A stretch of DNA of 64,000 bases. It comes from Arthrobacter sp. FW306-2-2C-D06B (lineage in GTDB: Bacteria; Actinomycetota; Actinomycetes; Actinomycetales; Micrococcaceae). Location: assembly GCF_021789175.1 (NCBI RefSeq), contig NZ_CP084560.1:4464001-4528000 (forward strand), read 5' to 3'. Under the pieces are notes generated by a model. It was given only the letters and a program-made list of their open reading frames with translations. It did no database searches and was not told where the DNA came from. Positions 42,469 to 50,237 of this stretch are shown piece by piece. Numbering within the stretch: the first letter of the stretch is position 1; each line of letters starts with the position of its first letter. Made by a program: the position numbers and the translations under genes.

Positions 42469-42923
42469 TTTCCACAACTTATCCACAGACAGGTCCGCGG
42501 GCGCGCTGCTTTTCGACGGCACCGGGTGTCGTCCACAAGAAACAGGGGTTTTCCAAGTACCTAAAGCAGGTACTCAGCCACGTTAGCCCTGCTTTTCCGA
42601 GGCACCAAGCCGGGCCTGTGGATAAAGTGTGGAATACGCACCCCTACTTGTGCACAGTCTGTGCATGACCCTGTGGAAAGAGAAATTCTTTTTGCGGCAA
42701 ATAGGCCCTGAGCTGGGAAAACGTTCTTCGTGCCATGTGGATCAAAAGTATTTTCTTCAGGGGATCATCCACAGGCCGATTCACTCAATCCGCGCCGTTC
42801 CCTTCGTGCAAGCGTCCGGGGAGGGATAAATATGCCGAAAATGTGATACTCCCCACAATCTCTCCCGGAATTTGACAGCCGGCTCTCAGAAGCTATGCCG
42901 GAGCAGGAATGTGCTGTGGATAA
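42469..42923. other. DnaA-box cluster in the 625-base dnaB upstream gap
   Basis: The gene-free stretch 42324-42948 contains three perfect DnaA boxes: TTATCCACA at 42479-42487 and its inverse TGTGGATAA at 42617-42625 and 42915-42923. Single-mismatch boxes lie at 42736-42744 and 42765-42773, and looser ones at 42529, 42628 and 42672. The region is visibly richer in A and T than its surroundings. dnaA and dnaN are not in the window, so this is probably a DnaA-binding control region or a part of an origin-proximal cluster rather than the full oriC. It must also hold the dnaB promoter. Confidence 0.6.
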
Positions 42924-42948
42924 CCGCGTTCTGACATAAGCTCTAGGT

Positions 42949-43428
42949 ATGGGTTTCACCATTGGGGATGTACTGCTGGTCGCAATGCCCGTTGTCATCC
43001 TTGTGGCTGTGATTTGGGCCCTGACGGCGGCATTCAAGCCACGCAACTCAGGGCTGTCCGACGCCGAGCGCTACCAACGTGAGCTGGCCGCCCGCTCGGC
43101 AGCCCACCAGGCCGCCCAAGTGCAGGCGGCGACGGCGGCAAGGGCCCGTATCGATGCGTCCACCAGGCCGAGCCAAAACGCCCAGCAACAGTCCCAGCAG
43201 GACAGCCAGTCGCGGGCCGCGCTCAGGGCGCAAGCCGGGGCCAGCCCGGGAGTCGGCCAGGCCGGCTACAACGGCCCCATTCTGCCCAACGGGCAGTTGA
43301 ATCCACAGTTCGCCCTGCAATTGCAGGGAATGGTCCGCAGTGGGCAGAAGATCCAGGCGATCAAGCTCCTGCGCCAGCAAACCCACTCGGACTTGTTGAC
43401 CGCCAAGAACTACATAGATCGGCTTTAG
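42949..43428 (+). CDS. Membrane-anchored protein with L7/L12-like C-terminus (1)
   Basis: 159 residues: one N-terminal membrane helix (about 7-28), a long Ala/Gln-rich polar stretch (about 45-115) and a C-terminal block (about 120-159, QKIQAIKLLRQQTHSDLLTA) that resembles the ribosomal L7/L12 C-terminal helix pair. It does not replace L7/L12, which lacks a membrane segment. Function unknown. The next gene has the same plan and starts three bases after this stop. Confidence 0.65.
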   Translation: MGFTIGDVLLVAMPVVILVAVIWALTAAFKPRNSGLSDAERYQRELAARSAAHQAAQVQAATAARARIDASTRPSQNAQQQSQQDSQSRAALRAQAGASPGVGQAGYNGPILPNGQLNPQFALQLQGMVRSGQKIQAIKLLRQQTHSDLLTAKNYIDRL

Positions 43429-43431
43429 CGC

Positions 43432-44007
43432 ATGTCATCCCTACTCGTTCCGGTCTTGATACTGGCGGCCGTCATGGTCGGCGTGCTGTTGATCAGCCGC
43501 GCGCTCTCCCGCCGCTCCGCGGAACTTCGCGACAATGCCGCCACCGGCAAGGCTGCCGTGGACCCTGTGGAGCTGGCCCGCGAGGCCGCCGCGAAGCTCA
43601 GTGAGGACCAACACCGGCAGCTGTATTCCCTGATCGCCCAAGGCCAGGCCATGGCGGCCATCAAGCTGTACCTCAGCGCCACCGGGGAGGGGCTGCGTGC
43701 CTCACGGGACGCCGTCGGCGCCCTTGCAGCGCACCCGCAGCCCTTCCGCAAGCCCGAACCCGCCCCGCAGGACCTCATGCCCGACGACGACGAGCCGGAA
43801 CACTTCCCGTACCGTTACCGGGCAATCGTCAGCAAGGGCGACGTCACACGTGAAGTGAGCAGCAACATGCTCAACGACGAGATCTACGGACGGATCCGTA
43901 CCTTGGCCAAGAGCGGCGACATCGAAGCCGCAGCGTTGGCCCTGACCAAGCATTCCGATATCAGCATGAAGCAGGCCCGGGAGTTCATCGAGCTGCTGGA
44001 CGACTAA
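43432..44007 (+). CDS. Membrane-anchored protein with two L7/L12-like blocks (2)
   Basis: 191 residues: an N-terminal membrane helix (about 4-24), a first helical block (about 58-82, GQAMAAIKLYLSATGEGLRA) and a second at the C-terminus (about 148-190, GDIEAAALALTKHSDISMK). Both echo the G-(x)-x-A-I-K-x-L pattern of the preceding protein. The middle is Pro- and Asp-rich. Same operon as the preceding gene; function unknown. Confidence 0.6.
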   Translation: MSSLLVPVLILAAVMVGVLLISRALSRRSAELRDNAATGKAAVDPVELAREAAAKLSEDQHRQLYSLIAQGQAMAAIKLYLSATGEGLRASRDAVGALAAHPQPFRKPEPAPQDLMPDDDEPEHFPYRYRAIVSKGDVTREVSSNMLNDEIYGRIRTLAKSGDIEAAALALTKHSDISMKQAREFIELLDD

Positions 44008-44034
44008 CGCCAGGTGCGGCGCAGCCCGGCTCGC

Positions 44035-44661
44035 CTAGCGTCCCGCGGTGATCCCGGCGAGGAGTTGCTCAAACGGCAGGGATTCCATCGCGTCCGCCTT
44101 GCGGTGCGGCTGCCCGCCGCTCAGGAGCCGGGTCAGCTCGCCGGCCGCGCGGTCCACGCGGACCGATAGCGGCGACGCTCCGTCATCGGTGTTTCCCCAG
44201 TCCTGGGGCCCGGCGAAAACGGACGTCTGGGTTATCCGGGTGCGAAGGTAGGTGAAGAGCGGACGCATGGCGTAATCGAGCACCATTTGGTGGCGGTCTG
44301 TGCCGCCCGTGGCACCGAGGAGAACTGCCTTGCCGTCCAGGGACTTCGGGTCCAGAACATCGATGAACGACTTGAACAGCCCGCTGTATGAGGCGCTGAA
44401 GACGGGCGTGACGGCGATGATGCCATCAGAATCCTCGACGCCGGCGATCACCTCCGCGAGGCGCGGCGCGGCATAGCCGGTGACGAAGTTGTTGGCGATA
44501 TCCACGGCCAGGTCCCGGAGTTCGACAACGTCCACCTGCACCTCGTACCCGGCATCGCCCAGCTGGCGCTTGGCCGATGCGGCGAGCTGGTCTGCAAGAA
44601 GCCTGCTCGACGACGGTACGCCAAGTCCGGCGGAAAGGACGGTTATGCGGCGGGTCTCCAT
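44035..44661 (-). CDS. NAD(P)H-dependent FMN reductase family protein
   Basis: 208 residues with a flavodoxin-like fold: ITVLSAGLGVPSSSRLLADQ at the N-terminus, VTPVFSASYSGLFKSFID (FMN contact) and VLLGATGGTDRHQ. The GLGVPSSSR opening places it near the CE1759/NADPH:FMN reductase branch. It likely reduces flavin or quinone in the cytosol. A palindrome upstream (44703-44728) suggests redox-responsive control. Confidence 0.82.
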   Translation of the reverse strand: METRRITVLSAGLGVPSSSRLLADQLAASAKRQLGDAGYEVQVDVVELRDLAVDIANNFVTGYAAPRLAEVIAGVEDSDGIIAVTPVFSASYSGLFKSFIDVLDPKSLDGKAVLLGATGGTDRHQMVLDYAMRPLFTYLRTRITQTSVFAGPQDWGNTDDGASPLSVRVDRAAGELTRLLSGGQPHRKADAMESLPFEQLLAGITAGR

Positions 44662-44702
44662 GGCGATCTCCTGTTGCTGGGCGGTTCGATGGCTTCAAAC
44701 CA

Positions 44703-44728
44703 GAGTACATGCGTTTGCATCTATACTC
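44703..44728. promoter_or_regulatory. Palindromic operator candidate ahead of the FMN reductase
   Basis: GAGTA at 44703 and TACTC at 44724 flank ATGC-GTTT-GCAT (44709-44720), giving a 26-bp interrupted palindrome 42 bases upstream of the reductase start. The shape is like HxlR/MarR-type sites. Confidence 0.4.
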
Positions 44729-44760
44729 CCAAACCGCGCCCGCGCCCCTTTTATTCCCCT

Positions 44761-44792
44761 GTTAGAGACGCACGGTGTTAGAGACGCACGGT
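44761..44792. repeat. 16-bp tandem duplication over the PhzF stop codon
   Basis: GTTAGAGACGCACGGT occurs twice in a row (44761-44776 and 44777-44792). The inner copy encodes the last residues and the TAA stop of the PhzF gene on the minus strand; the outer copy lies past the stop, out of frame, so the protein is unaffected. Confidence 0.9.
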
Positions 44793-45629
44793 TCCCTGGA
44801 TGCACATCACCGAACTCCCGCCCACCCAGATGTCCCCGTCTTCCGCTTTGACGTGGATGCGTCCCGCCCGGCCCAGCACCGTACCCTGCGCGGCCACGTA
44901 TTGCTCCGGAGCCCGGCCGCTGCCGATAAGCCACTGGGCCGCCCCCGCATTGAAGCTTCCGGTCACGGGGTCCTCCACCATGGCGTCTCCGGGAATGAAC
45001 GTCCGGACCTCGAAATCGACGCCGGCACCCGGCTCATGGGGCCCGATCACACCGACCTTCAGATCCCCCAACGCCGCAAGGTCGGGCTCAAGGCCAAGGA
45101 CCTGCTCGGCCGATTCGAGCAGCACGCCGATCCATTGGGGGCCATTGACAAGCCACGACGCATCCAAAAGCGCCGCTTGGGGCAGCCGGAGGCCTGCGGC
45201 CAACCGTTCCATGGCTGCCTCGCCCACGGGCCCGAAGCGGTTCAGCGGCGGCGCCGCGAAGGCAAGGCGGCCGCCGTCGAGCTTGACTTTGACCAAGCCT
45301 GCGCCGCATTCCTGAACCAGCGTCCCTTCCTGCTTCGGGACACCGCCGGCCGCCAGCCACGCATGCGCCGAGCCGAGAGTCGGATGTCCCGCGAAAGGAA
45401 ATTCCTCGCTGCCAGTGAAGATCCGCACGCGGTAATCGGCCGCAGGATCGCTGGGCGGCAGCAGGAAGGTGGTCTCAGACAGGTTGGTCCAGTTGGCGAA
45501 GTGCTGCATCTGCTCCGCGCTGAGCCCTTCAGCGTCGACGACGACGGCAAGCGGATTGCCGAGGTACGGCACGTCAGTGAAGACATCCACTTGCGAGAAG
45601 GGCCTGGTGCGCATCGTTTCAAGGTTCAC
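44778..45629 (-). CDS. PhzF-family isomerase/epimerase
   Basis: 283 residues from GTG at 45629 (an ATG at 45614 is also possible). Diaminopimelate-epimerase-like two-domain fold: VFTDVPYLGNPLAVV, the general acid-base Glu in LSETTFLLP (about 52), FAGHPTLGSAHAWL and EDPVTGSFNAGAAQWL. The substrate is unknown; no phenazine genes are near. Confidence 0.88.
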   Translation of the reverse strand: MNLETMRTRPFSQVDVFTDVPYLGNPLAVVVDAEGLSAEQMQHFANWTNLSETTFLLPPSDPAADYRVRIFTGSEEFPFAGHPTLGSAHAWLAAGGVPKQEGTLVQECGAGLVKVKLDGGRLAFAAPPLNRFGPVGEAAMERLAAGLRLPQAALLDASWLVNGPQWIGVLLESAEQVLGLEPDLAALGDLKVGVIGPHEPGAGVDFEVRTFIPGDAMVEDPVTGSFNAGAAQWLIGSGRAPEQYVAAQGTVLGRAGRIHVKAEDGDIWVGGSSVMCIQGTVRL

Positions 45630-45666
45630 CCCGGCAGGCTATCACCGGGGGTACGCGCGCAAAGCA

Positions 45667-45705
45667 AAGGACCCCCGCCTCCGGAAACCGGAGACGGGGG
45701 TCCTT
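45667..45705. terminator. Terminator of the rpsF-ssb-rpsR-rplI operon
   Basis: A long stem: AAGGACCCCCG/CGGGGGTCCTT outside and CTCCGG/CCGGAG inside, with a three-base loop and one bulge pair. On the minus strand it is followed by a modest T-rich tail, 22 bases after the rplI stop. It may also end transcripts from the other direction. Confidence 0.85.
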
Positions 45706-45726
45706 CAAGCTACGTCAAAGATAACG

Positions 45727-46179
45727 CTACTTTGCTGCTACGACCTCGAGGTCGATGACAGCGGAAACGTCCTCGTGCAGGCGGACGTTGGCCTGGTACG
45801 AACCAAGGGACTTGATGTGGTTCGGCAGTTCAACGTTGCGCTTGTCGATGGAGCCGAGGCCAGCGGCCTCAACTGCGGCAGCGACATCAGCCGGCTTGAC
45901 GGTGCCGAAGAGACGACCGGACTCGCCGGCCTTCACTACGAGCTTGACCTTCTTGGAAGAAAGCGCAGAAGCCTGGGCCTGTGCAGCTTCAACCGAAGCG
46001 TGGGCACGAGCAGCGCGGGCAGCCTTGATGGACTCAACCTGCTTCTCGCCACCCTTGGTCCAGGTCAGAGCGAAGCCGCGGGGCAGCAGGAAGTTACGTG
46101 CGTAACCGTCCTTGACCTCGACAACATCGCCAGCAGCACCGAGACCGGTTACTTCGTGGGTCAGAATGAGCTTTGCCAT
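45727..46179 (-). CDS. rplI: 50S ribosomal protein L9
   Basis: 150 residues, normal length. N-terminal rRNA-binding half with [15 protein letters not shown], then the long helix and the C-terminal domain ([17 protein letters not shown]). Last gene of the operon, 17 bases after rpsR. Confidence 0.97.
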   Translation of the reverse strand: MAKLILTHEVTGLGAAGDVVEVKDGYARNFLLPRGFALTWTKGGEKQVESIKAARAARAHASVEAAQAQASALSSKKVKLVVKAGESGRLFGTVKPADVAAAVEAAGLGSIDKRNVELPNHIKSLGSYQANVRLHEDVSAVIDLEVVAAK

Positions 46180-46196
46180 GTTAGTTAATCCCTTCC

Positions 46197-46436
46197 TTAG
46201 CCGCGGCCAGCGCCGGAGTAAGGCAGCAGAGCAACTTCGCGGGCGTTCTTGATTGCCTGGGCGATTTTGCGCTGTTCCTGCACCGTGACGCCAGTGACGC
46301 GACGGGCGCGGATCTTTCCGCGGTCGGAGATGAACTTGCGCAGCAATGCTACGTCCTTGTAGTCGATGACGGTGATGTCAGCGGCCTTCAAGGGGTTGGA
46401 CTTTGGTTTGGGCTTACGGAGTTCAGCCTTAGCCAT
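46197..46436 (-). CDS. rpsR: 30S ribosomal protein S18
   Basis: 79 residues, canonical: [20 protein letters not shown] and the Arg-rich end. It has GGAG nine bases before the ATG. No cysteine zinc motif (the C-minus form). It binds next to S6 in the 30S platform. Confidence 0.96.
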   Translation of the reverse strand: MAKAELRKPKPKSNPLKAADITVIDYKDVALLRKFISDRGKIRARRVTGVTVQEQRKIAQAIKNAREVALLPYSGAGRG

Positions 46437-46459
46437 CGTGGAGCTCCTTTTCTATGGAG

Positions 46460-46549
46460 CCCGTGGAATGGATCCACGGGATGGTGGTGCTCGACGGCGG
46501 TCGCCACCCGGGTGCCTCGCGGCACGTCCGGCGGGTTCCGGCGTCGAGC
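46460..46549 (-). other. Hairpins between ssb and rpsR
   Basis: The 125-base gap contains CCCGTGGA/TCCACGGG (46460-46480, five-base loop) just ahead of the rpsR ribosome site and a wider GCTCGACG/CGTCGAGC pair (46489-46496, 46542-46549). They may set relative expression of ssb and rpsR or process the mRNA. Confidence 0.45.
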
Positions 46550-46561
46550 TTTTATGAGTGT

Positions 46562-47137
46562 TTAGAAGGGAGGTTCGGAATCCGGGCCGTTGCCCCATCC
46601 GCCCGCATTGCTGACACCCGGGGTAGCCCAGGGGTCTTCCTGCGGTGCGGATTGGCCGCCGCCCCATGTTCCGCCGGAGTTGCCGCCCTGGTTTGCACCA
46701 GCGCCGCCACCTCCGAAGCCGCCGCTGTTGTTGCCGCCGCCGAAGCCGCCCTGACCACCCTGACCGCCGGAGCGCTGGGTGCGGTTGACCTTGGCGTTGG
46801 CGTAACGCAGGCTCGGGCCGATTTCATCGACTTCGAGCTCGATAACGGTGCGCTTCTCGCCTTCCTTGGTTTCGTAGGAACGGCTCTTCAGTCGGCCGGA
46901 AACGATCACGCGCATGCCCTTGGTGAGGGATTCGGCGACGTTTTCAGCTGCTTCGCGCCATACCGATGCGCGGAGGAACAGGGTTTCCCCGTCCTTCCAT
47001 TCATTGGACTGGCGGTCGAAGGTCCGGGGAGTAGAAGCGATGGTGAAGTTCGCTACCGCCGAGCCTGACGGTGTGAACCGCAGTTCGGGGTCATTGGTGA
47101 GATTACCGATGACCGTAATAGTGGTTTCGCCTGCCAT
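46562..47137 (-). CDS. ssb: Single-stranded DNA-binding protein
   Basis: 191 residues. OB fold (about 1-115; [20 protein letters not shown]), a Gly/Gln-rich flexible linker with several GGFGGG-like runs, and the conserved acidic tip DSEPPF that recruits repair and replication partners. Coats single-stranded DNA. Encoded between rpsF and rpsR as in most bacteria. Confidence 0.96.
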   Translation of the reverse strand: MAGETTITVIGNLTNDPELRFTPSGSAVANFTIASTPRTFDRQSNEWKDGETLFLRASVWREAAENVAESLTKGMRVIVSGRLKSRSYETKEGEKRTVIELEVDEIGPSLRYANAKVNRTQRSGGQGGQGGFGGGNNSGGFGGGGAGANQGGNSGGTWGGGQSAPQEDPWATPGVSNAGGWGNGPDSEPPF

Positions 47138-47192
47138 CTACTGCCTCCTTGTTCGTTCCTGCGGGGTAAAGAATGAAAGCCTGGAGCTGAAA

Positions 47193-47498
47193 TTACTCAG
47201 CAACGACCTTCTGCTCTTCGGGGCGGGTGATCTTGGTGCGCATGATGGTCTCGTTGAGACTCAGCTGGCGGTCAAGTTCCTTGGCGGTTTCCGGCTTGGC
47301 GGTGAAGTTCACCACAGCGTAGATACCTTCGGACTTCTTCTTGATGTCGTAAGCGAGGCGACGGCGGCCCCAGATGTCAACCTTTTCGATGGTTCCACCA
47401 TCGGTAGTGATGACATTGAGGAACTTCTGAAGCGACGGCTCTACGGTACGCTCTTCGACCTCGGGGTCGATGATTACCATCAATTCGTAAGGACGCAT
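47193..47498 (-). CDS. rpsF: 30S ribosomal protein S6
   Basis: 101 residues from the ATG at 47498; a GTG four codons upstream overlaps the strong AAAGGAGG site and is less likely. [20 protein letters not shown] and [20 protein letters not shown] are family landmarks. First gene of the ribosomal/ssb operon. Confidence 0.97.
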   Translation of the reverse strand: MRPYELMVIIDPEVEERTVEPSLQKFLNVITTDGGTIEKVDIWGRRRLAYDIKKKSEGIYAVVNFTAKPETAKELDRQLSLNETIMRTKITRPEEQKVVAE

Positions 47499-47527
47499 AT
47501 GTGAACCCACCTCCTTTGGGCTAAGCG

Positions 47528-47595
47528 GTTACGGCATTTCCGTAACAGGAGGTTCATTTGCGATGAACAGTGCTGCTGACCGCTTCCAGAAGCGG
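47528..47595 (-). promoter_or_regulatory. rpsF leader with three hairpins
   Basis: Reading the minus strand toward rpsF: CCGCTT/AAGCGG (47595-47580), GTTCAT/ATGAAC (47568-47552) and GTTACGG/CCGTAAC (47546-47528), the last just ahead of the ribosome site. S6:S18 is known in other bacteria to bind a leader hairpin with a CCG element; the third hairpin contains CCG next to its loop. This could be an autoregulatory leader. Confidence 0.35.
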
Positions 47596-47690
47596 AAGCA
47601 GGGCGCAGCACAGACTTCAATATCTTAGTCCATTTCCCGCCTCTAAGCCTATTCGGCGTGTCGGCAAGGTGGAACGCGCGGCGTCGCGTA

Positions 47691-47699
47691 TGTGGATAA
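47691..47699 (-). other. Single DnaA box upstream of rpsF
   Basis: TGTGGATAA, the exact inverse of TTATCCACA, about 190 bases upstream of rpsF in the gap to the YnfA gene. It is a fourth perfect box in 5.2 kb, outside the main cluster. Confidence 0.6.
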
Positions 47700-47726
47700 C
47701 TTTCGCGGCTCAGGCAGACTGAACCC

Positions 47727-48065
47727 ATGACCATGCTCAAATCCGTCGCACTGTTTGTCCTCGCGGCCGTCGCCGAGATCGGCGGGGCGTGGCTCGTGTG
47801 GCAATCAGTCAGGGAAGCCAAACCGTGGTGGTGGGCTGGCCTTGGGATCGCGGCCCTCGGCATCTACGGGTTCGTGGCGGCGTTCCAGCCTGACGCACAC
47901 TTCGGCCGTGTCCTCGCAGCATATGGAGGGGTGTTCATCGCCGGATCATTGGCTTGGGGAATGCTCATGGACGGTTTCCGCCCGGATCGTTGGGACGTCA
48001 TCGGCGCCATGATCTGCATCCTGGGCGTGGCCGTCATCATGTTCGCACCCCGGCCTGTCAGCTAA
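47727..48065 (+). CDS. YnfA/UPF0060 small membrane protein
   Basis: 112 residues, four membrane helices, with [41 protein letters not shown] and [15 protein letters not shown]. The family is related to small multidrug-resistance exporters; substrate unknown. Confidence 0.9.
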   Translation: MTMLKSVALFVLAAVAEIGGAWLVWQSVREAKPWWWAGLGIAALGIYGFVAAFQPDAHFGRVLAAYGGVFIAGSLAWGMLMDGFRPDRWDVIGAMICILGVAVIMFAPRPVS

Positions 48066-48085
48066 GCCGGCAACGCAGCTAAGCC

Positions 48086-48183
48086 GTCACGCCGCGCAAC
48101 TTGCTGGACCGTCCGACGTCGGGATCCCCCGGTTTTCCGGGTCGCGGCTCCACGCCGCACGCTAAAAATCTGCGTGGCGTGAC
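48086..48183. repeat. 98-bp element with inverted ends, copy B
   Basis: Ends GTCACGCCGCGCAACTT and TGCGTGGCGTGAC, with GTTTTCCGGG at the same central offset as copy A (35723-35820). Exactly 98 bp. Terminal eight bases GTCACGCC/GGCGTGAC are perfectly inverted and extend one pair further here. It sits between the YnfA and DUF1345 genes. Confidence 0.75.
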
Positions 48184-48219
48184 GCCGGGGCCGGCCAACC
48201 CGCGTGCCATGATCTGACT

Positions 48220-48891
48220 ATGAACGCCGCAGCAAAGAACCAACGTCCGAAGACTGCCCGTGCCAAACGTTCCCGATTGCGGTTCGGGCTAATGATCGTC
48301 ACCGGCATCGCTGCGGCCGTAGCGACCGGAATATGGGGTCAGTGGATCTACGCACCCGCCGCGGGCTGGGCCGTGGCCGCGGTGGTCTACAACGTTTTCG
48401 TGTGGACGATCATCACCCCGATGAAGGCCGATCAGACGAGAAGCCATGCTACCGAAGAGGATCCGCGGCGCTCCACCGCCGACCTCCTCATCCTGTGTGC
48501 CGCCGTCGGTTCCCTGGCAGCCGTCGTGCTCGTGATGATCGGCGCCAAGGATGCGCACGGATTCGACAAATTCATGCTCGCCCTGCTGGCCCTCGTTGGT
48601 GCAGCGGCCTCGTGGCTCCTGGTCCACACCCTCTTCACCTTGCGTTATGCCGAGGTGTACTACACGTCCGATCCACCCCAAGGCATCGAATTCAACCAGA
48701 AAGAACCGCCGCAATACACGGATTTCGCGTACATGGCATTCAGCCTGGGGATGACCTACCAAGTCTCGGACACGTCGATCACCACCAGGGCAATGCGGTC
48801 CGCTGCTTTGCGGCACAGCCTGCTCGCCTACGTTTTCGGCGTCGGGATCCTGGCCACCACGATCAACCTCGTGGTCAGCCTCGCATCCTGA
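48220..48891 (+). CDS. DUF1345 membrane protein
   Basis: 223 residues, about five membrane helices; the block LLVHTLFTLRYAEVYYTSDP and the QYTDFAYMAFSLGMTYQVSD stretch mark DUF1345. Unknown function, widely found in soil bacteria. It converges with the aminopeptidase gene with a one-base gap. Confidence 0.88.
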   Translation: MNAAAKNQRPKTARAKRSRLRFGLMIVTGIAAAVATGIWGQWIYAPAAGWAVAAVVYNVFVWTIITPMKADQTRSHATEEDPRRSTADLLILCAAVGSLAAVVLVMIGAKDAHGFDKFMLALLALVGAAASWLLVHTLFTLRYAEVYYTSDPPQGIEFNQKEPPQYTDFAYMAFSLGMTYQVSDTSITTRAMRSAALRHSLLAYVFGVGILATTINLVVSLAS

Positions 48892-48892
48892 G

Positions 48893-50194
48893 CTAGATCG
48901 CTGTTCGGAAGAACAACTCCGCCACCGTGGCCAGGTGGCGCGGGTCTTCAACGCCGCATAGCTCGCGTGCCGAGTGCATCGACAAAAGCGGCACGCCGAC
49001 GTCGACCGTCCTGATGCCCAGGCGGGTAGCCGTCAGCGGACCGATGGTAGAGCCGCACGGGACGTCGTTGTTGGAGACGAACTCCTGGTAGGGGACACCC
49101 GCCACGCCGCAGAGCCGGGCCCAGAAGGCCGCGCCGGTGGCGTCCGTGGCGTAACGCTGGTTGGCGTTGATCTTCAGGAGCGGTCCGCCATTGAGGATGG
49201 GCCGGTTGGCGGGATCGTGCCGCTCGGGGTAATTGGGGTGGACGGCGTGGCCTGCATCCGCGGAAACACAGAACGACGCCGACAACGCCTGCCGCCGTTC
49301 ACTCACGGTGGCGCCGAATCCGTCGGAGATCCGGGTGAGGATGTCTTCGAGGATGGGTCCGCAGGCCCCGGAGCGCGAGGCAGAGCCGATTTCTTCGTGG
49401 TCGAAGGCGGCCAGGACGGCGATGGGGCCGGCTGTCGGCGCACCCGCGGCTGCGTGCGCAATAAGTGCCGCAAGCCCGGCGTGGGTTGAAGAGAGGTTGT
49501 CGAGCCGTCCTGAAGCGAAGAACTCGCCCTTGGCACCGAACTGCTCAGGCGCCTGGGTGTCCGCGACGACGATGTCGTAGCCACCGATCTGCGCGGGATC
49601 CACGGAAGCCCCGGCCACGGAGTCCGCCAGGATTGCCAGGACGTCCGCGGAATCGGGATCGCCGAGGCCGAAAACCGGGTTCATGTGCTGTTGCTTGTCG
49701 AGCGTGAGGCCGTCATTGACAGCCCGGTCCAGGTGGATGGCCAACTGCGGGAAGCGCAGGAGCGGTCCGGTAGCTGTGAGGTGCTGGGTGCCGTCCAGCA
49801 TCACGAGCCGGCCCGCGAGCCGAAGCTCACGATCCAGCCAGGAGTTCAACAAAGGGCCGCCGTAGACCTCCATGCCGGCCTGGAGCCAGCCGAACTTGCC
49901 TGTCGTCGGCTTGGGCTTGAGCTTGAAGGACGGAGAATCCGTGTGGGCGCCGAGGATATTGAACGCCGTAGTCGGAGTTGCGCCTTCCGGCGTCACCCAG
50001 GCGATGAGGGCGCCATCGCGCATCACGTAGAAGCTCCCAGCCCCGCCCTCCCATGGCAGAAGTTCATCAAGGGCCGTGAAACCTGCCGCATCGAGGCGGT
50101 GCGCGGCCTCGTGGACCGCGTGGAAGCTCGACGGCGATGCGCTCACATACGCGCCAAGGTCCTGGATGTGTTCTGCAGCGGAGTTCGAAGGCAT
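48893..50194 (-). CDS. M18-family aminopeptidase
   Basis: 433 residues, normal for the dodecameric family. Zinc-site segments: ILGAHTDSPSFKLKP (His), GRLDNLSSTHAGLAAL, AAFDHEEIGSASRSGACG with the catalytic Glu pair, and a late LSMHSARELCG. It removes acidic or neutral N-terminal residues in the cytosol. Confidence 0.9.
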   Translation of the reverse strand: MPSNSAAEHIQDLGAYVSASPSSFHAVHEAAHRLDAAGFTALDELLPWEGGAGSFYVMRDGALIAWVTPEGATPTTAFNILGAHTDSPSFKLKPKPTTGKFGWLQAGMEVYGGPLLNSWLDRELRLAGRLVMLDGTQHLTATGPLLRFPQLAIHLDRAVNDGLTLDKQQHMNPVFGLGDPDSADVLAILADSVAGASVDPAQIGGYDIVVADTQAPEQFGAKGEFFASGRLDNLSSTHAGLAALIAHAAAGAPTAGPIAVLAAFDHEEIGSASRSGACGPILEDILTRISDGFGATVSERRQALSASFCVSADAGHAVHPNYPERHDPANRPILNGGPLLKINANQRYATDATGAAFWARLCGVAGVPYQEFVSNNDVPCGSTIGPLTATRLGIRTVDVGVPLLSMHSARELCGVEDPRHLATVAELFFRTAI

Positions 50195-50237
50195 GGCTTC
50201 GAGTCTAGCCGCGGCCGCGGATTTGCCGGCCCCTCGT

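Noticed and set aside
42324..42948. Calling this gap oriC
   Set aside because: dnaA and dnaN, the usual neighbours, are not here, and box number alone does not prove an origin. Reported as a DnaA-box cluster instead.
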